Below, piece by piece: positions 18,288 to 27,781 of a DNA stretch of 64,000 bases (within the stretch, counting starts at the first letter, position 1; the number at the start of each line of letters is the position of its first letter). A model generated the notes under the pieces. It ran no database searches. It was not told where the DNA came from and saw nothing but the letters and a program-made list of their open reading frames with translations. Source of the DNA: Zhouia spongiae (GTDB taxonomy: Bacteria > Bacteroidota > Bacteroidia > Flavobacteriales > Flavobacteriaceae); NCBI RefSeq assembly GCF_022760175.1, contig NZ_CP094326.1, positions 2,034,804 to 2,098,803 on the forward strand, written 5' to 3'. The position numbers were made by a program, and so were the translations under genes.

Positions 18288-19865
18288 ATGAATTCAAGAA
18301 TGCGAAATATATTCAAATGTTTATTATTCTCAATAGTTTTTTGGGGATGTGATAATGATATTTTAGATCAACAGCCACTCACAGAAATATCTCAGGATGC
18401 TTATTTTAATGATGTTTCACAGGTTGAAACCGGACTTACCGGAGTGTATTCCACACTTACGGATTACTATTTTGATGGCAGCTGGCCTTTTACCTGGGGA
18501 TCAAGTCCATACGCACCTGCGCAATTAGATATGATGACGGATAATGGTTATACCAGGTATGATTATTGCGGGGCTAAAACCATCAGTACGGCAGGGATCA
18601 ATGCCACAACTCACGGTGTGGTGGGTAATCTGTATGCTCATTGTTACAAAGGAATTCAACGAGCTAATTTTTTCAAAGAAGTAGTAGAAACGGTGGACTT
18701 TCTAAGCGATAATGAGAAAAATAAATTTTTAGCAGAAGCACTTTTCTTGCGGGCTTTCTTTTATTATCAGTTGGCCAGAACCTATGGAAATGTTCCGTTA
18801 GTCTTAACTACTGAGGTAGACCAAGAGAACCCAATAGGTAATTTGCCGGCAGGGCAGGAAGCACAGCAACGAACCCTGGTATTGGAGCAAGTTGTCGATG
18901 ATTTAAATTTTGCAGCCACACATTTACCGGATGAGATCTTTACGGGAAGAGCCGTGAAAGGAAGTGCACAGGCATTGCAGATGCATGCATATTTACTTAT
19001 GGAAAATTATGCCAAAGTAGTTGAAGTGGGTGAATCTTTTATCGGGAATACAGTTCACGATTTATCGCCTTCGTATAGTGATATTTTTATTAAATCCGGA
19101 CAAGCGGATAATAAAGAAATATTGTTCTCCATACAATGGAATGCTCCTACCAATTATCCTAACCCCGGCCCTAATCGAACCATTGGAGCATGGCAGGGAG
19201 CTCAGCCTTTTTACGACCTGATTTCTGATTATGAGGATAATAGTGGAAATCTGGTAGCCAGGCCATTGCCAAGTGAAGGAGATTCACAAGTTGACGATTA
19301 CCAAAATATGGATCCGAGGTTCGACATGACCTTTGTGGTTCTGGGGGGAAACTGGGAAGGCATTACAGCCAATGAGACTTTTACTCCTGGTGACAATGAA
19401 ACAGGTTACGGAATTAAAAAGTTTATGCCGGTGCCTTTTGAGAATGATTTGGCAACGAATGTAATAAGCGATCAGGATTGGGTGATTTTGCGTTACGCGG
19501 ATGTGCTGCTAATGTATGCAGAGGCTAAGAATGAAGTAGATGGCCCTACAGCAGAAGTTTATGATGCGATCAATACGGTTCGAAGCAGACCCGATGTGTT
19601 GATGCCCGATTTACCTGACGGGTTGACTCAAACGGAAATGAGAACGCGTATCAGGAGGGAAAGACGTGTTGAGCTTGCCCTGGAAAACTGGAGATATTTT
19701 GATCTGAGAAGATGGGGAATAGCCAATACCGAGTTAAATGATGATATGCCTCTGACCAATGGTACAAGTTTTACCTTGGTTTATCAGCCTCATTATGAGT
19801 TTTGGCCTATACCGGAAAACGCTTTTAACAAGAATACGAACCTCAATCAAAATACAGGTTATTAG
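18288..19865 (+). CDS. SusD/RagB-family surface glycan-binding lipoprotein
   Basis: A 525-residue lipoprotein with signal peptide and lipobox Cys21 (FSIVFWGCDND). The N-terminal SusD-like region (LDQQPLTEISQDAYFND, then GLTGVYSTL) carries TPR-like helices, and the C-terminus has the family features LRYADVLLMYAEAKNEV, IRRERRVELALENWRYFDLRRW and the final WPIPENAFNKNTNL. It sits over SusC at the cell surface and helps deliver glycan to it. The 10-bp gap to susC confirms the pair. Confidence 0.97.
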   Translation: MNSRMRNIFKCLLFSIVFWGCDNDILDQQPLTEISQDAYFNDVSQVETGLTGVYSTLTDYYFDGSWPFTWGSSPYAPAQLDMMTDNGYTRYDYCGAKTISTAGINATTHGVVGNLYAHCYKGIQRANFFKEVVETVDFLSDNEKNKFLAEALFLRAFFYYQLARTYGNVPLVLTTEVDQENPIGNLPAGQEAQQRTLVLEQVVDDLNFAATHLPDEIFTGRAVKGSAQALQMHAYLLMENYAKVVEVGESFIGNTVHDLSPSYSDIFIKSGQADNKEILFSIQWNAPTNYPNPGPNRTIGAWQGAQPFYDLISDYEDNSGNLVARPLPSEGDSQVDDYQNMDPRFDMTFVVLGGNWEGITANETFTPGDNETGYGIKKFMPVPFENDLATNVISDQDWVILRYADVLLMYAEAKNEVDGPTAEVYDAINTVRSRPDVLMPDLPDGLTQTEMRTRIRRERRVELALENWRYFDLRRWGIANTELNDDMPLTNGTSFTLVYQPHYEFWPIPENAFNKNTNLNQNTGY

Positions 19866-19943
19866 TTTGATTATAACTTATTTTAAGTTTTAGTCATACC
19901 CTGTTATAATTATTCACATAGATTAATTTGGTTGGTTATGGAT

Positions 19944-19984
19944 TGTAGCCCGGAAGCATTTAATGATTTCTTTCCAGGGCTACA
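19944..19984 (+). promoter_or_regulatory. hairpin between susD and first enzyme gene
   Basis: tgtagccc-ggaa pairs with ttcc-agggctaca around a 16-nt loop, one base bulged. It lacks a T run. It sits 79 bp past the susD stop and 15 bp before the next ATG, a place where many PULs step transcript levels down after susCD. Confidence 0.5.
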
Positions 19985-19998
19985 GTTTATAACAGAAT

Positions 19999-21399
19999 AT
20001 GATCATATATAGCAGCAATATGTTAATAAAGAAGACAATTGTTCAGTTGTTTGTTTTGTGCCTGATTGCTCAAAACACTCATGCTCAACTTCAAAAGTTT
20101 AACCATGACTATTCACAGACTCTGGTCATGAAGATGTTACTCTCTATTCCCGATGGGAAAGGAGGTACAAAAGTTTATTGCAACTTTTCACAAGCATTGG
20201 AACTTATAAAAAAAGCAGACCAGTTAACAATGCAGGTTCCTAAGATTATTTATCTGGTAGGATGGCAATACAATGGTCACGATGATAAGTATCCGGCCAT
20301 GTTTGAAGTTAATGAAGCCTTAAAAAGACCTCAGGATACCAATGCAAGGGAGGGCTTGCTTTGGCTGATGAAAGAGGCACGTAAATACAATACAGCTGTG
20401 AGTCTGCATATTAATATGACAGATGCTTATGAAGATAGTCCATTATGGGAAACTTATGTTGAAAATGATCTTATATCAAAAAAAAGATCAGGTGATTTGT
20501 TAGTCATCGGGAATTACAATAATCGTAAAGCATATCAAATCAATTACAAACGGGAATGGGAATCAGGGTGGACTCAAAAAAGGATCGACAGTCTTTTAAA
20601 ACTCCTTCCAGAATTAAAAAATAGCGGTACAATCCATGCGGATGCTTGGATAGCAAGAGCGAGTGAAGGACATCAGGAAACTTCTGTTATGGAAGCTGCA
20701 TACCAGGTAAAAGCAACAGCGTATTGGAAAAAAAACGGATTAGATGTTACCAGCGAATGGGTTATGGATTATATGACTGGTTATGTTCCTTTTGCATGGC
20801 ATTTTAATCATAGAACACAGGAACAATACCTTGAAACTCCCGCAGCTATTTATACCGGTAGTGGCATTAATCCTGATATGGAATGGAGCGATTTTGGGTT
20901 AGGATTTTTATTTGGGACAAGCATGTATGGAGAACCCATATGGCCTAATAAATATAGAACCAAAGAAGAAAATGATACCTGGGAGAGAAGGTTTGCAAGA
21001 AAGTTCTATTTAAACAGTATTCCTTATTTCTTTTTGAATAAGCATCGTCGAAAATATGTTGAAGGTGCCGGAGCTCAGCGGATAGCTTATTACGATCATG
21101 ATTTAAGAGTTTCGCTTAAAGACAGTACCATCAGCAAAAATGAAGTAATACTTAGAAAGGGAAATACGATTCTTTTGCCTCCCGTATGGAAGAAAGAACC
21201 TTCCTTGGTAGCCTATAGTGGTGCCGGTATTAATGAAAAGTATCAGCTACTTGCCGATTGGAGTGCTTTTAAACGAGTGGACCTATATAAAATTACAACA
21301 GGTGGTCTGGAAAAAGTTAAAACCCTGAGTGTTAAAAATGGTTTTATAAGTTTAAATCTTGAAAAACAACAGCCTTATTTATTGAAGCCACGACTCTAA
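19999..21399 (+). CDS. GH101-like protein (endo-alpha-N-acetylgalactosaminidase-type catalytic domain)
   Basis: A 466-residue secreted protein. Signal peptide ends near NTHAQ; an ATG at 20020 (residue 8) would give a more normal signal peptide. The core matches what I recall of GH101 catalytic domains: IYLVGWQYNGHDDKYP, then VSLHINMTDAYED, then HADAW with Asp215 at the nucleophile position and TSEW with Glu253 at the acid/base position. Classical GH101 enzymes cut the core-1 disaccharide Gal-beta-1,3-GalNAc from mucin-type O-glycans and exceed 1000 residues with many extra domains; this one is nearly a bare catalytic domain. Specificity may therefore differ. First enzyme gene after susCD. Confidence 0.65.
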   Translation: MIIYSSNMLIKKTIVQLFVLCLIAQNTHAQLQKFNHDYSQTLVMKMLLSIPDGKGGTKVYCNFSQALELIKKADQLTMQVPKIIYLVGWQYNGHDDKYPAMFEVNEALKRPQDTNAREGLLWLMKEARKYNTAVSLHINMTDAYEDSPLWETYVENDLISKKRSGDLLVIGNYNNRKAYQINYKREWESGWTQKRIDSLLKLLPELKNSGTIHADAWIARASEGHQETSVMEAAYQVKATAYWKKNGLDVTSEWVMDYMTGYVPFAWHFNHRTQEQYLETPAAIYTGSGINPDMEWSDFGLGFLFGTSMYGEPIWPNKYRTKEENDTWERRFARKFYLNSIPYFFLNKHRRKYVEGAGAQRIAYYDHDLRVSLKDSTISKNEVILRKGNTILLPPVWKKEPSLVAYSGAGINEKYQLLADWSAFKRVDLYKITTGGLEKVKTLSVKNGFISLNLEKQQPYLLKPRL

Positions 21400-21425
21400 A
21401 AAGCCTGAATACCTAAATATAATTT

Positions 21426-22631
21426 ATGATGAAGAATGAACGTATTGACCGGAGAAGATTTATCAGAAACACCTCTTCTGTGATGTTTACTGGTGCAATT
21501 TTACCTGTGCTCCCTACAGACATGGCTAAATCGGAAAGTAAAGAAGATTCTTTCGGTTTTTTAACCCTCCCTTATCTTCAAAACCTAAACCACGATATGG
21601 TAGTTGTAATGTTTATAATTAACAGCAATGCACATAGCTGGGTTGAGTTTGGAGAAAATGGTTTCGACAATATTGCATGCTCATCAAGAGATGGATTAGT
21701 AGATGCAGATATCAGGTTAAATAAAATGATATTAAAAAATCTAAAGCCGGAGACAACATACTTTTACAGGGTCGTAAGCAAGCAAATATTAAGTTTTGAT
21801 CCGTATGATTTAAAGTATGGAGAAAAAATAACTTCAGAGGCTTTTAGTTTTACGACCCCTAAAAAAGATTCAGGAAGTGTTTCTTGTGTTATATTAAATG
21901 ATATTCACGATCGGCCTGATTCTTTTTATGATCTGTTTGGATTGGCGGAACAATTAAAATTTGATTTTGTAGTACTTAATGGAGATATGTTTGATTATCA
22001 GACTGATGAAAGACAAATAATAGATCACCTGTTGGTTCCTTGTACCAATTTGTTTGCAACTGAGACTCCGTTTTTAATGATACGTGGAAACCATGAAACC
22101 AGAGGGAAATATGCCCGGCAACTTAAAGGATATTTTACTTATCCTGACCATGATGAGTATTATTTCTCATTCAGGCAGGGGCCGGTTCATTTTATAGTAT
22201 TGGATTCCGGTGAAGACAAAGAAGATGAGCATCCTGAATATGGAGGAATAGTCAACTTTGACGAATTTCGGGAAGAACAGGCCCGATGGTTAGAAAATGA
22301 AGTTTCAAAAAGCGAATTTTCAGATTGTAAATATAAGGTAGTGATTATGCATATTCCTCCATTTTACTCTGGTAACGGGCATGGGACGATGCATTGCAGA
22401 AAGTTGTTTCATCCCGTTTTCGAGAGACACAATATAGCTATGGTTATTTCCGGGCATACACATGCGTATGGGATCCATCCTCCAACAACCGAGCATAGTT
22501 ATCCGATTATTATAGGTGGAGGGCCACAAAAAGGCAATAGGACTTTAATTCACCTGAAAGCAAATTTTGAAAACCTGGAAACTGAAATGATTAAAGACGA
22601 CGGATCGATTATAGGAAGATATACAGTTTAA
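21426..22631 (+). CDS. exported calcineurin-like metallophosphoesterase (Tat signal)
   Basis: A 401-residue protein. The N-terminus has a twin-arginine pattern (IDRRRFIRNTSSVMFTG), suggesting export in folded form. Next comes a fibronectin-like domain (PETTYFYRVVS) as in purple acid phosphatases, then the dimetal phosphoesterase motifs in order: NDIHDRPDSF, LNGDMFDY, MIRGNHETRGKY, VIMHIPPF and ISGHTHAYGIH. The metal ligands are all present, so it is probably active on phosphomono- or diesters in the periplasm. It lies 26 bp after the GH101-like gene and 47 bp before an exonuclease-fold gene. Its place in a PUL hints at a phosphorylated glycan or at phosphate scavenging; that is inference. Confidence 0.88.
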   Translation: MMKNERIDRRRFIRNTSSVMFTGAILPVLPTDMAKSESKEDSFGFLTLPYLQNLNHDMVVVMFIINSNAHSWVEFGENGFDNIACSSRDGLVDADIRLNKMILKNLKPETTYFYRVVSKQILSFDPYDLKYGEKITSEAFSFTTPKKDSGSVSCVILNDIHDRPDSFYDLFGLAEQLKFDFVVLNGDMFDYQTDERQIIDHLLVPCTNLFATETPFLMIRGNHETRGKYARQLKGYFTYPDHDEYYFSFRQGPVHFIVLDSGEDKEDEHPEYGGIVNFDEFREEQARWLENEVSKSEFSDCKYKVVIMHIPPFYSGNGHGTMHCRKLFHPVFERHNIAMVISGHTHAYGIHPPTTEHSYPIIIGGGPQKGNRTLIHLKANFENLETEMIKDDGSIIGRYTV

Positions 22632-22678
22632 CAAGAAATAGAATTAAAGGCATGGCAACAGATTATTTTTAAAGCATT

Positions 22679-23551
22679 ATGGTAAAAGTTTTTATGATCA
22701 AAAATAATGTTTATTGGCTTTTGTTGATAGCATTTTCAGCCTCTGGAATTTTAAATGCCCAGGAGAAAATAACTGTAATGAGTTATAATGTAAGATATGA
22801 TGAGGCTGTATTTAATGAAGGGAAATTAAAGGAAAACGACTGGGTAAACCGTAAAGATGCCCAGATAAAATTATTAGCTTATTTTAATCCTGATATTATA
22901 GGGATGCAAGAGCCTTTTTTACATCAGGTTAAGTACTTTGAACATCATTTATCTAAATATGATTGGATAGGCAACGGACGTGAAGATGGTAAAGTGAAAG
23001 GGGAATACAATCCTGTATTTTACAATAGAGAACGCTTTGAATTAATAGAAAGCGGTACGTTTTGGCTTTCTGAAACTCCCTGTCAAATCAGTAAATCTTG
23101 GGATGCCGGTTACACAAGAATATGTACATGGGGATTATTTGAGTCAAGGGAAACTCAAGACCAATTCTATGTGTTCAATACACATTTTGATAGTACAGGT
23201 GCTAATGCCCGATACCATAGTGCTCAATTAATAAATAAAAAGGTTAAAGAATTTACAAACGGCAAGCCTGTAATAATAACCGGCGACTTTAATTTTAATC
23301 CGGAGAGTTCTGCCTATGAGCAACTAACCTCTAATGGATTATCTGATTCAAGAATTGTCAGTAAGAGTATCCCTTATGGGCCTAAAGCAACTTTTAATGC
23401 ATTTCAATACCATGAAATACCAAAGGAACGAATAGATTATGTTTTTGTCGGAAACAACATTGAGGTATTGTCATATTCGGTATTGAATAATAGTTATAAT
23501 TTAAAATTCCCATCAGATCATTTTCCTGTATTGATAAAGGTTCAATTATAA
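22679..23551 (+). CDS. secreted endonuclease/exonuclease/phosphatase-fold protein
   Basis: A 290-residue protein with signal peptide (ends near GILNAQ); the ATG five codons in (22694) is an alternative start. Motifs of the EEP superfamily are in order: TVMSYNVRYDE, IIGMQEPFLHQ with the metal-binding Glu, NTHFDSTG, ITGDFNFNPES, and the C-terminal PSDHFPVLIKV. Relatives cleave phosphodiester or phosphomonoester bonds in nucleic acids, sphingomyelin or inositol phosphates. Secreted EEP proteins are common in Bacteroidota PULs with no firm substrate. It pairs with the preceding metallophosphoesterase. Confidence 0.88.
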   Translation: MVKVFMIKNNVYWLLLIAFSASGILNAQEKITVMSYNVRYDEAVFNEGKLKENDWVNRKDAQIKLLAYFNPDIIGMQEPFLHQVKYFEHHLSKYDWIGNGREDGKVKGEYNPVFYNRERFELIESGTFWLSETPCQISKSWDAGYTRICTWGLFESRETQDQFYVFNTHFDSTGANARYHSAQLINKKVKEFTNGKPVIITGDFNFNPESSAYEQLTSNGLSDSRIVSKSIPYGPKATFNAFQYHEIPKERIDYVFVGNNIEVLSYSVLNNSYNLKFPSDHFPVLIKVQL

Positions 23552-23562
23552 AAATAATAATA

Positions 23563-25860
23563 ATGATTAAAACTTACTCACTGGTTGTAAATACCGTATT
23601 GTGTATTGTAGCAACGTTTTCGGTGTTAGTCATAAACGGGCAAAACAAAGTTTATGAGATAGATGCCAGCAATGATCAAAATAATTTAACGACTCCTCCT
23701 TATAAAATAATACCACATCCAAATGCCATAAACCAATTTGGAGCAAATAATCAGTATTTTCTTAAAGATGGAAAGCCCTGGATGCCTATAATGGGAGAGT
23801 TCCATTACGTACGATATCCCGAAAAATATTGGGAAGAAGAAATAGTTAAAATGAAAAGTGCCGGCCTCTCGATCGTTGCAACATACGTATTCTGGAATGC
23901 GCATGAATACCCCAAGGGAAGATGGGATTGGTCTGGTGATAAGAACCTGAAGAAATTTATCAAATTATGTGAAAAACATCAAATGTACGTTTGGCTTAGA
24001 ATTGGACCATGGAGTCATGGCGAACAATTATACGGAGGGCATCCGGAGTGGATTCATAATATGCGAGGAAAGCGAAGTAATTCTCCGGAATATTTAAATG
24101 AAGCAGAACAACTTTTTAAACAGATAGGAAAACAAACAGACGGGCTTTATTTGAATGAAGGAGGCCCTATTATAGGAGTTCAGCTTGAAAATGAATATGC
24201 TTCCGGACAAGCTGCACATATTGACTCGTTACGGAGTATGGCTTTAAGGAATGAAATTATTCCGGCCTATTTTAGTATTACAGCGAATACAGTCTTTAAT
24301 GATAAGGAGTATGGCTATTTTCCATTACAGGGTGCATATCCATACAGGGGGTGGACTAAAAGCGGAGGAGGTCCCACAAAAGACTTTCTATACGGCAATG
24401 ACCAGTGGATTTTGGGGGATGCTTTAGGAAAATTGTATTACAATCCGGAAATGTACCCGAAGGGACTTTGCGAACAAGGGGCCGGGAGCCAGATGAAATA
24501 TAAGAACAGATTTGTAGTCGAACCCCATGTGGTAGAAGCCCATTTGCAAAATCAACTTGGGCGGGGTATGAACCTTATAGGTTATTATATGTTTCATGGA
24601 GGGATCCAGTTGCCGGGTTTAAAAGAGCCCGGATATCCTGAATCGTATGATTTTCAGGCTCCCTTGTCAGAATTCGGGTTTCCCAGGTCTTCTTATCAAA
24701 ATTTAAAAATATTACATCATTTTGTAAATGACTTTGGAAATGAACTAGCAACCATGGGAGTGGTTTATCCTGAACTTCCTGTAAGCAACGAACTAAATAC
24801 AGACAGCCTTCGATACGTGGTAAGGATCAAAGAAAATACCGGTTTTCTGTTTTTAGGGAATACCCAGGTAAGAATACCCATGCCTGACAAAGAGGTGCAA
24901 ATCGGCTTAAAGCTTTCCAAAGAAAGCATACAACTACCAAGAACTCCTTTTACTTTAAAAGGTGAAACTACAGCTATTTTACCATTCAATATACAGCTAA
25001 ACAATGTACTTTTAAAGTATGCGACAGCTCAACCAGTTTCCAAGATAGATCAGAATGGTAACCTGGCATTGTTTTTAATGGAATTGGAAAGCGTTAATAC
25101 CGAACTGGCTTTTGATAAGAATACTGTCAAAAATATAGAGGCCCCCGATTGGCATATGAGTGAGGAGGACAATATCGTTTATTTAAATAAAAAAGGAACC
25201 AACAACACGATTGTTATTACGGATAACACGAATAAAAAATTAATAATTCAATTATTAGATCGGAACCAAGCCTTGAAGAGTTGGAGGGTATCGTTAGATG
25301 ATCAAGAGTATTTTGTTATTGCCGATGCTGATTTATTACAATTCAATGACAAAATTGAACTGAGAAAAACTCATAAACCCGATTTCGGAATAAAAGTGTA
25401 TCCGGATCCGAGTGAAAAAATAGAAAGACCTTTTAAATTCAGTTTTTTAGGCAGAGAGGGTATTTTTTATCATTATGAAACTAAATTGGATTCTCAAAAA
25501 ATTGATACTTCCGATTTGCGTATTTCCAAGAAGGAACTTCAATTTAGAATTCCGGAGAGATTGCCTGAAAATTGTAGTGATTTAATAATGAAAATTGATT
25601 ATCAGGGAGGTGATCTGGTACTAAAAATTAATGATACGATACTTACAGATAATCTCTATAACGGGACTAGTTGGAAAGTCGGGTTGAAAAGGTATATAGA
25701 CCGTTATCCTGATGCGTGGATGACAATAGAAATGAAAAACTTATCATCTGATAATTTTATTAATTCAGATGAGTTTAAGGGAAAACAAGGTTTGTCAAGA
25801 ATAAACGATGTTCAGATTTATCCGGAATATAGTTTTGATATCAATTTAAATCTGGATTGA
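23563..25860 (+). CDS. GH35 beta-galactosidase
   Basis: A 765-residue secreted glycoside hydrolase family 35 protein. Signal peptide ends near VINGQ. The catalytic TIM barrel shows the family opening PIMGEFHYVRYPEKYWEEE, ATYVFWNAHEYPKG, and the GGPIIGVQLENEY motif; by analogy with human GLB1, Glu211 of the NE pair is the acid/base. GLCEQGAG near residue 300 is the likely nucleophile region. C-terminal beta domains follow (from about residue 420). GH35 enzymes release terminal beta-linked galactose. It starts 11 bp after the EEP gene. Confidence 0.92.
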   Translation: MIKTYSLVVNTVLCIVATFSVLVINGQNKVYEIDASNDQNNLTTPPYKIIPHPNAINQFGANNQYFLKDGKPWMPIMGEFHYVRYPEKYWEEEIVKMKSAGLSIVATYVFWNAHEYPKGRWDWSGDKNLKKFIKLCEKHQMYVWLRIGPWSHGEQLYGGHPEWIHNMRGKRSNSPEYLNEAEQLFKQIGKQTDGLYLNEGGPIIGVQLENEYASGQAAHIDSLRSMALRNEIIPAYFSITANTVFNDKEYGYFPLQGAYPYRGWTKSGGGPTKDFLYGNDQWILGDALGKLYYNPEMYPKGLCEQGAGSQMKYKNRFVVEPHVVEAHLQNQLGRGMNLIGYYMFHGGIQLPGLKEPGYPESYDFQAPLSEFGFPRSSYQNLKILHHFVNDFGNELATMGVVYPELPVSNELNTDSLRYVVRIKENTGFLFLGNTQVRIPMPDKEVQIGLKLSKESIQLPRTPFTLKGETTAILPFNIQLNNVLLKYATAQPVSKIDQNGNLALFLMELESVNTELAFDKNTVKNIEAPDWHMSEEDNIVYLNKKGTNNTIVITDNTNKKLIIQLLDRNQALKSWRVSLDDQEYFVIADADLLQFNDKIELRKTHKPDFGIKVYPDPSEKIERPFKFSFLGREGIFYHYETKLDSQKIDTSDLRISKKELQFRIPERLPENCSDLIMKIDYQGGDLVLKINDTILTDNLYNGTSWKVGLKRYIDRYPDAWMTIEMKNLSSDNFINSDEFKGKQGLSRINDVQIYPEYSFDINLNLD

Positions 25861-25922
25861 TTGTAGAAATTGGTTTTTAGTTTGCTTCAGAACAGTTAAA
25901 AGTATTTGCATAAATATAAACA

Positions 25923-27761
25923 ATGAGAAAAGGAAAACTGAATTGTAAAGTGTTGAAGATTATTGTTTTCATAATCGTTTGCGTGTCTCATTCGGATGCA
26001 CAAAAGATAATAGATTTAAAAGATTATGGGGTAGAGGCCTATTCTTTTAAAAATGCTTCACCTTCTATTGTAAAAGCAATAGCCGATGCATCTAAATATG
26101 AAGAAACTATCATCAGGTTTCCGGAAGGACGGATAGATCTGTGGCCTGATGGTACCCGGAATAAGGAATATTATGTGTCAAATGCTACAGAATCTGATAC
26201 GCTGAGCAAAGAGAAAAGCATAGGAATCCTTTTGGAGAATATGACGAATGTTACCTTGGAAGGAAATAAGACCTTCATTGTAGCTCATGGTAAAATGATA
26301 CATATAGCTATAGACAATTGTAAGAATATAAAAGTAAAAGGTTTGTCTTTTGATTATGAAAGACCCACCATGTCAGAAATGAAAATTTTAAAAGCAGATG
26401 ATGCCGGGGTCATTGCAGAAGTTCACCGGGATTCGAAATATATTATCAGAAACGAGAAATTAATATGGTATGGAGATGGATGGAAAGCGGCAGATGTAAA
26501 TACGATTCGTTTCGATCCAAGATTTGAAGGTATGTATTACGATTCATGGAAGCCTTTCAAAAATTCAAAAGTAACAGACCTGGGCAATGGCAAACTAATG
26601 TTTAAAGGAGATTTTTCAAAAGCAGACTTTAAGGAAGGAGATATAATGACCATGCGGGATACTTACAGAGACTGTGTCGGTATATTGAACCATTATTCCA
26701 AAGAGCTGCTTTTTGAAGATATTCATCTTCATTATATGCACGGAATGGGGGTGGTGAGTCAATTTTGTGAGAATATTGTCATGAATAGCATTAACGGGCA
26801 GCCCAGGAGAGCATCGGGAAGGAAGATAGCTGCCTTTGCAGATTTTTTACATTTTTCAGGGTGTCATGGAAAAATTACTGTAGAAAACAGCTTGTTTTCG
26901 GGTTCTCATGACGATTGTATCAACGTGCACGGTACTCATTTAAGAATTGTTAATGCTGAAAAAAATAAGATCAGGGTAAGGTTTATGCATCATCAGACAT
27001 GGAATATAAAGGCTTTTGATATAGGGGACACCATTGGATTTGTAGATAATAAAACCCTGTTGGTTTATGAAAAAGCACAAGTAAAGTCTGTAAAGAAACT
27101 ATCTGAAAGAGCAATTGAATTAGAAATAGATCGAAACGTACCAAAACAATTAGCAGATAAACATTGTGTTGAAAATATTTCAAAAACACCGGAGGTACTA
27201 ATAAGGAATAACAGGTTTGAACATACCAACACCAGAGGCGTATTACTAACCACCAGGAAGAAAGCTGTAATAACTGGTAATATTTTTTATAAAACCGGGA
27301 TGCATGCCATTCTGATTGCAGATGATTGCAACTTCTGGTACGAATCTGGCCCGGTTAAAGATGTTACGATAAGCGAGAATAAGTTTATCCAGTGCGGATA
27401 TAATTCATATCCGAAATCGTACGCCATAGCTATTATGCCGGAGACTCATGATTTTGAGAAAGATAGGTTTGTTCATTCCAATATTAAGATTATTGATAAC
27501 GAATTTGATATTTCATCTCCCCAGGTATTGTTTGCCAGATCTACGAATACCCTTCTTTTTAAAGGGAATGTCATTAATGAGGTTTTACAGGATAAGTTTA
27601 AAGTAAGTACAGACCCGATGTTTTTCCTAGAGCATTGCCAAAAGGTGATCCTGGACAATAACGATCTGAAAAATGTGAATTTTCAAAAGGATATATATGT
27701 AAATGAAATGACTAAAAAGGACATTAAAATAAAAGACTCAGGAGATTTTACCTTCAACTAA
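25923..27761 (+). CDS. GH110 alpha-1,3-galactosidase
   Basis: A 612-residue secreted right-handed beta-helix protein with signal peptide (ends near SHSDAQ). Family GH110 features: DGTRNKEYYVSN near residue 77, HGMGVVSQFCENI, and the active-site region AAFADFLHFSG...GSHDDCINVHGTHL. The three acidic residues Asp307, Asp330 and Asp331 have the spacing (0, +23, +24) that I recall for the catalytic Asp set of this inverting family. GH110 enzymes remove alpha-1,3-linked galactose, as in blood-group B or linear alpha-Gal caps, and related activity on algal galactans is possible. It lies 62 bp after the GH35 gene. Confidence 0.88.
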   Translation: MRKGKLNCKVLKIIVFIIVCVSHSDAQKIIDLKDYGVEAYSFKNASPSIVKAIADASKYEETIIRFPEGRIDLWPDGTRNKEYYVSNATESDTLSKEKSIGILLENMTNVTLEGNKTFIVAHGKMIHIAIDNCKNIKVKGLSFDYERPTMSEMKILKADDAGVIAEVHRDSKYIIRNEKLIWYGDGWKAADVNTIRFDPRFEGMYYDSWKPFKNSKVTDLGNGKLMFKGDFSKADFKEGDIMTMRDTYRDCVGILNHYSKELLFEDIHLHYMHGMGVVSQFCENIVMNSINGQPRRASGRKIAAFADFLHFSGCHGKITVENSLFSGSHDDCINVHGTHLRIVNAEKNKIRVRFMHHQTWNIKAFDIGDTIGFVDNKTLLVYEKAQVKSVKKLSERAIELEIDRNVPKQLADKHCVENISKTPEVLIRNNRFEHTNTRGVLLTTRKKAVITGNIFYKTGMHAILIADDCNFWYESGPVKDVTISENKFIQCGYNSYPKSYAIAIMPETHDFEKDRFVHSNIKIIDNEFDISSPQVLFARSTNTLLFKGNVINEVLQDKFKVSTDPMFFLEHCQKVILDNNDLKNVNFQKDIYVNEMTKKDIKIKDSGDFTFN

Positions 27762-27781
27762 TACCAAAACGAAACGATACT

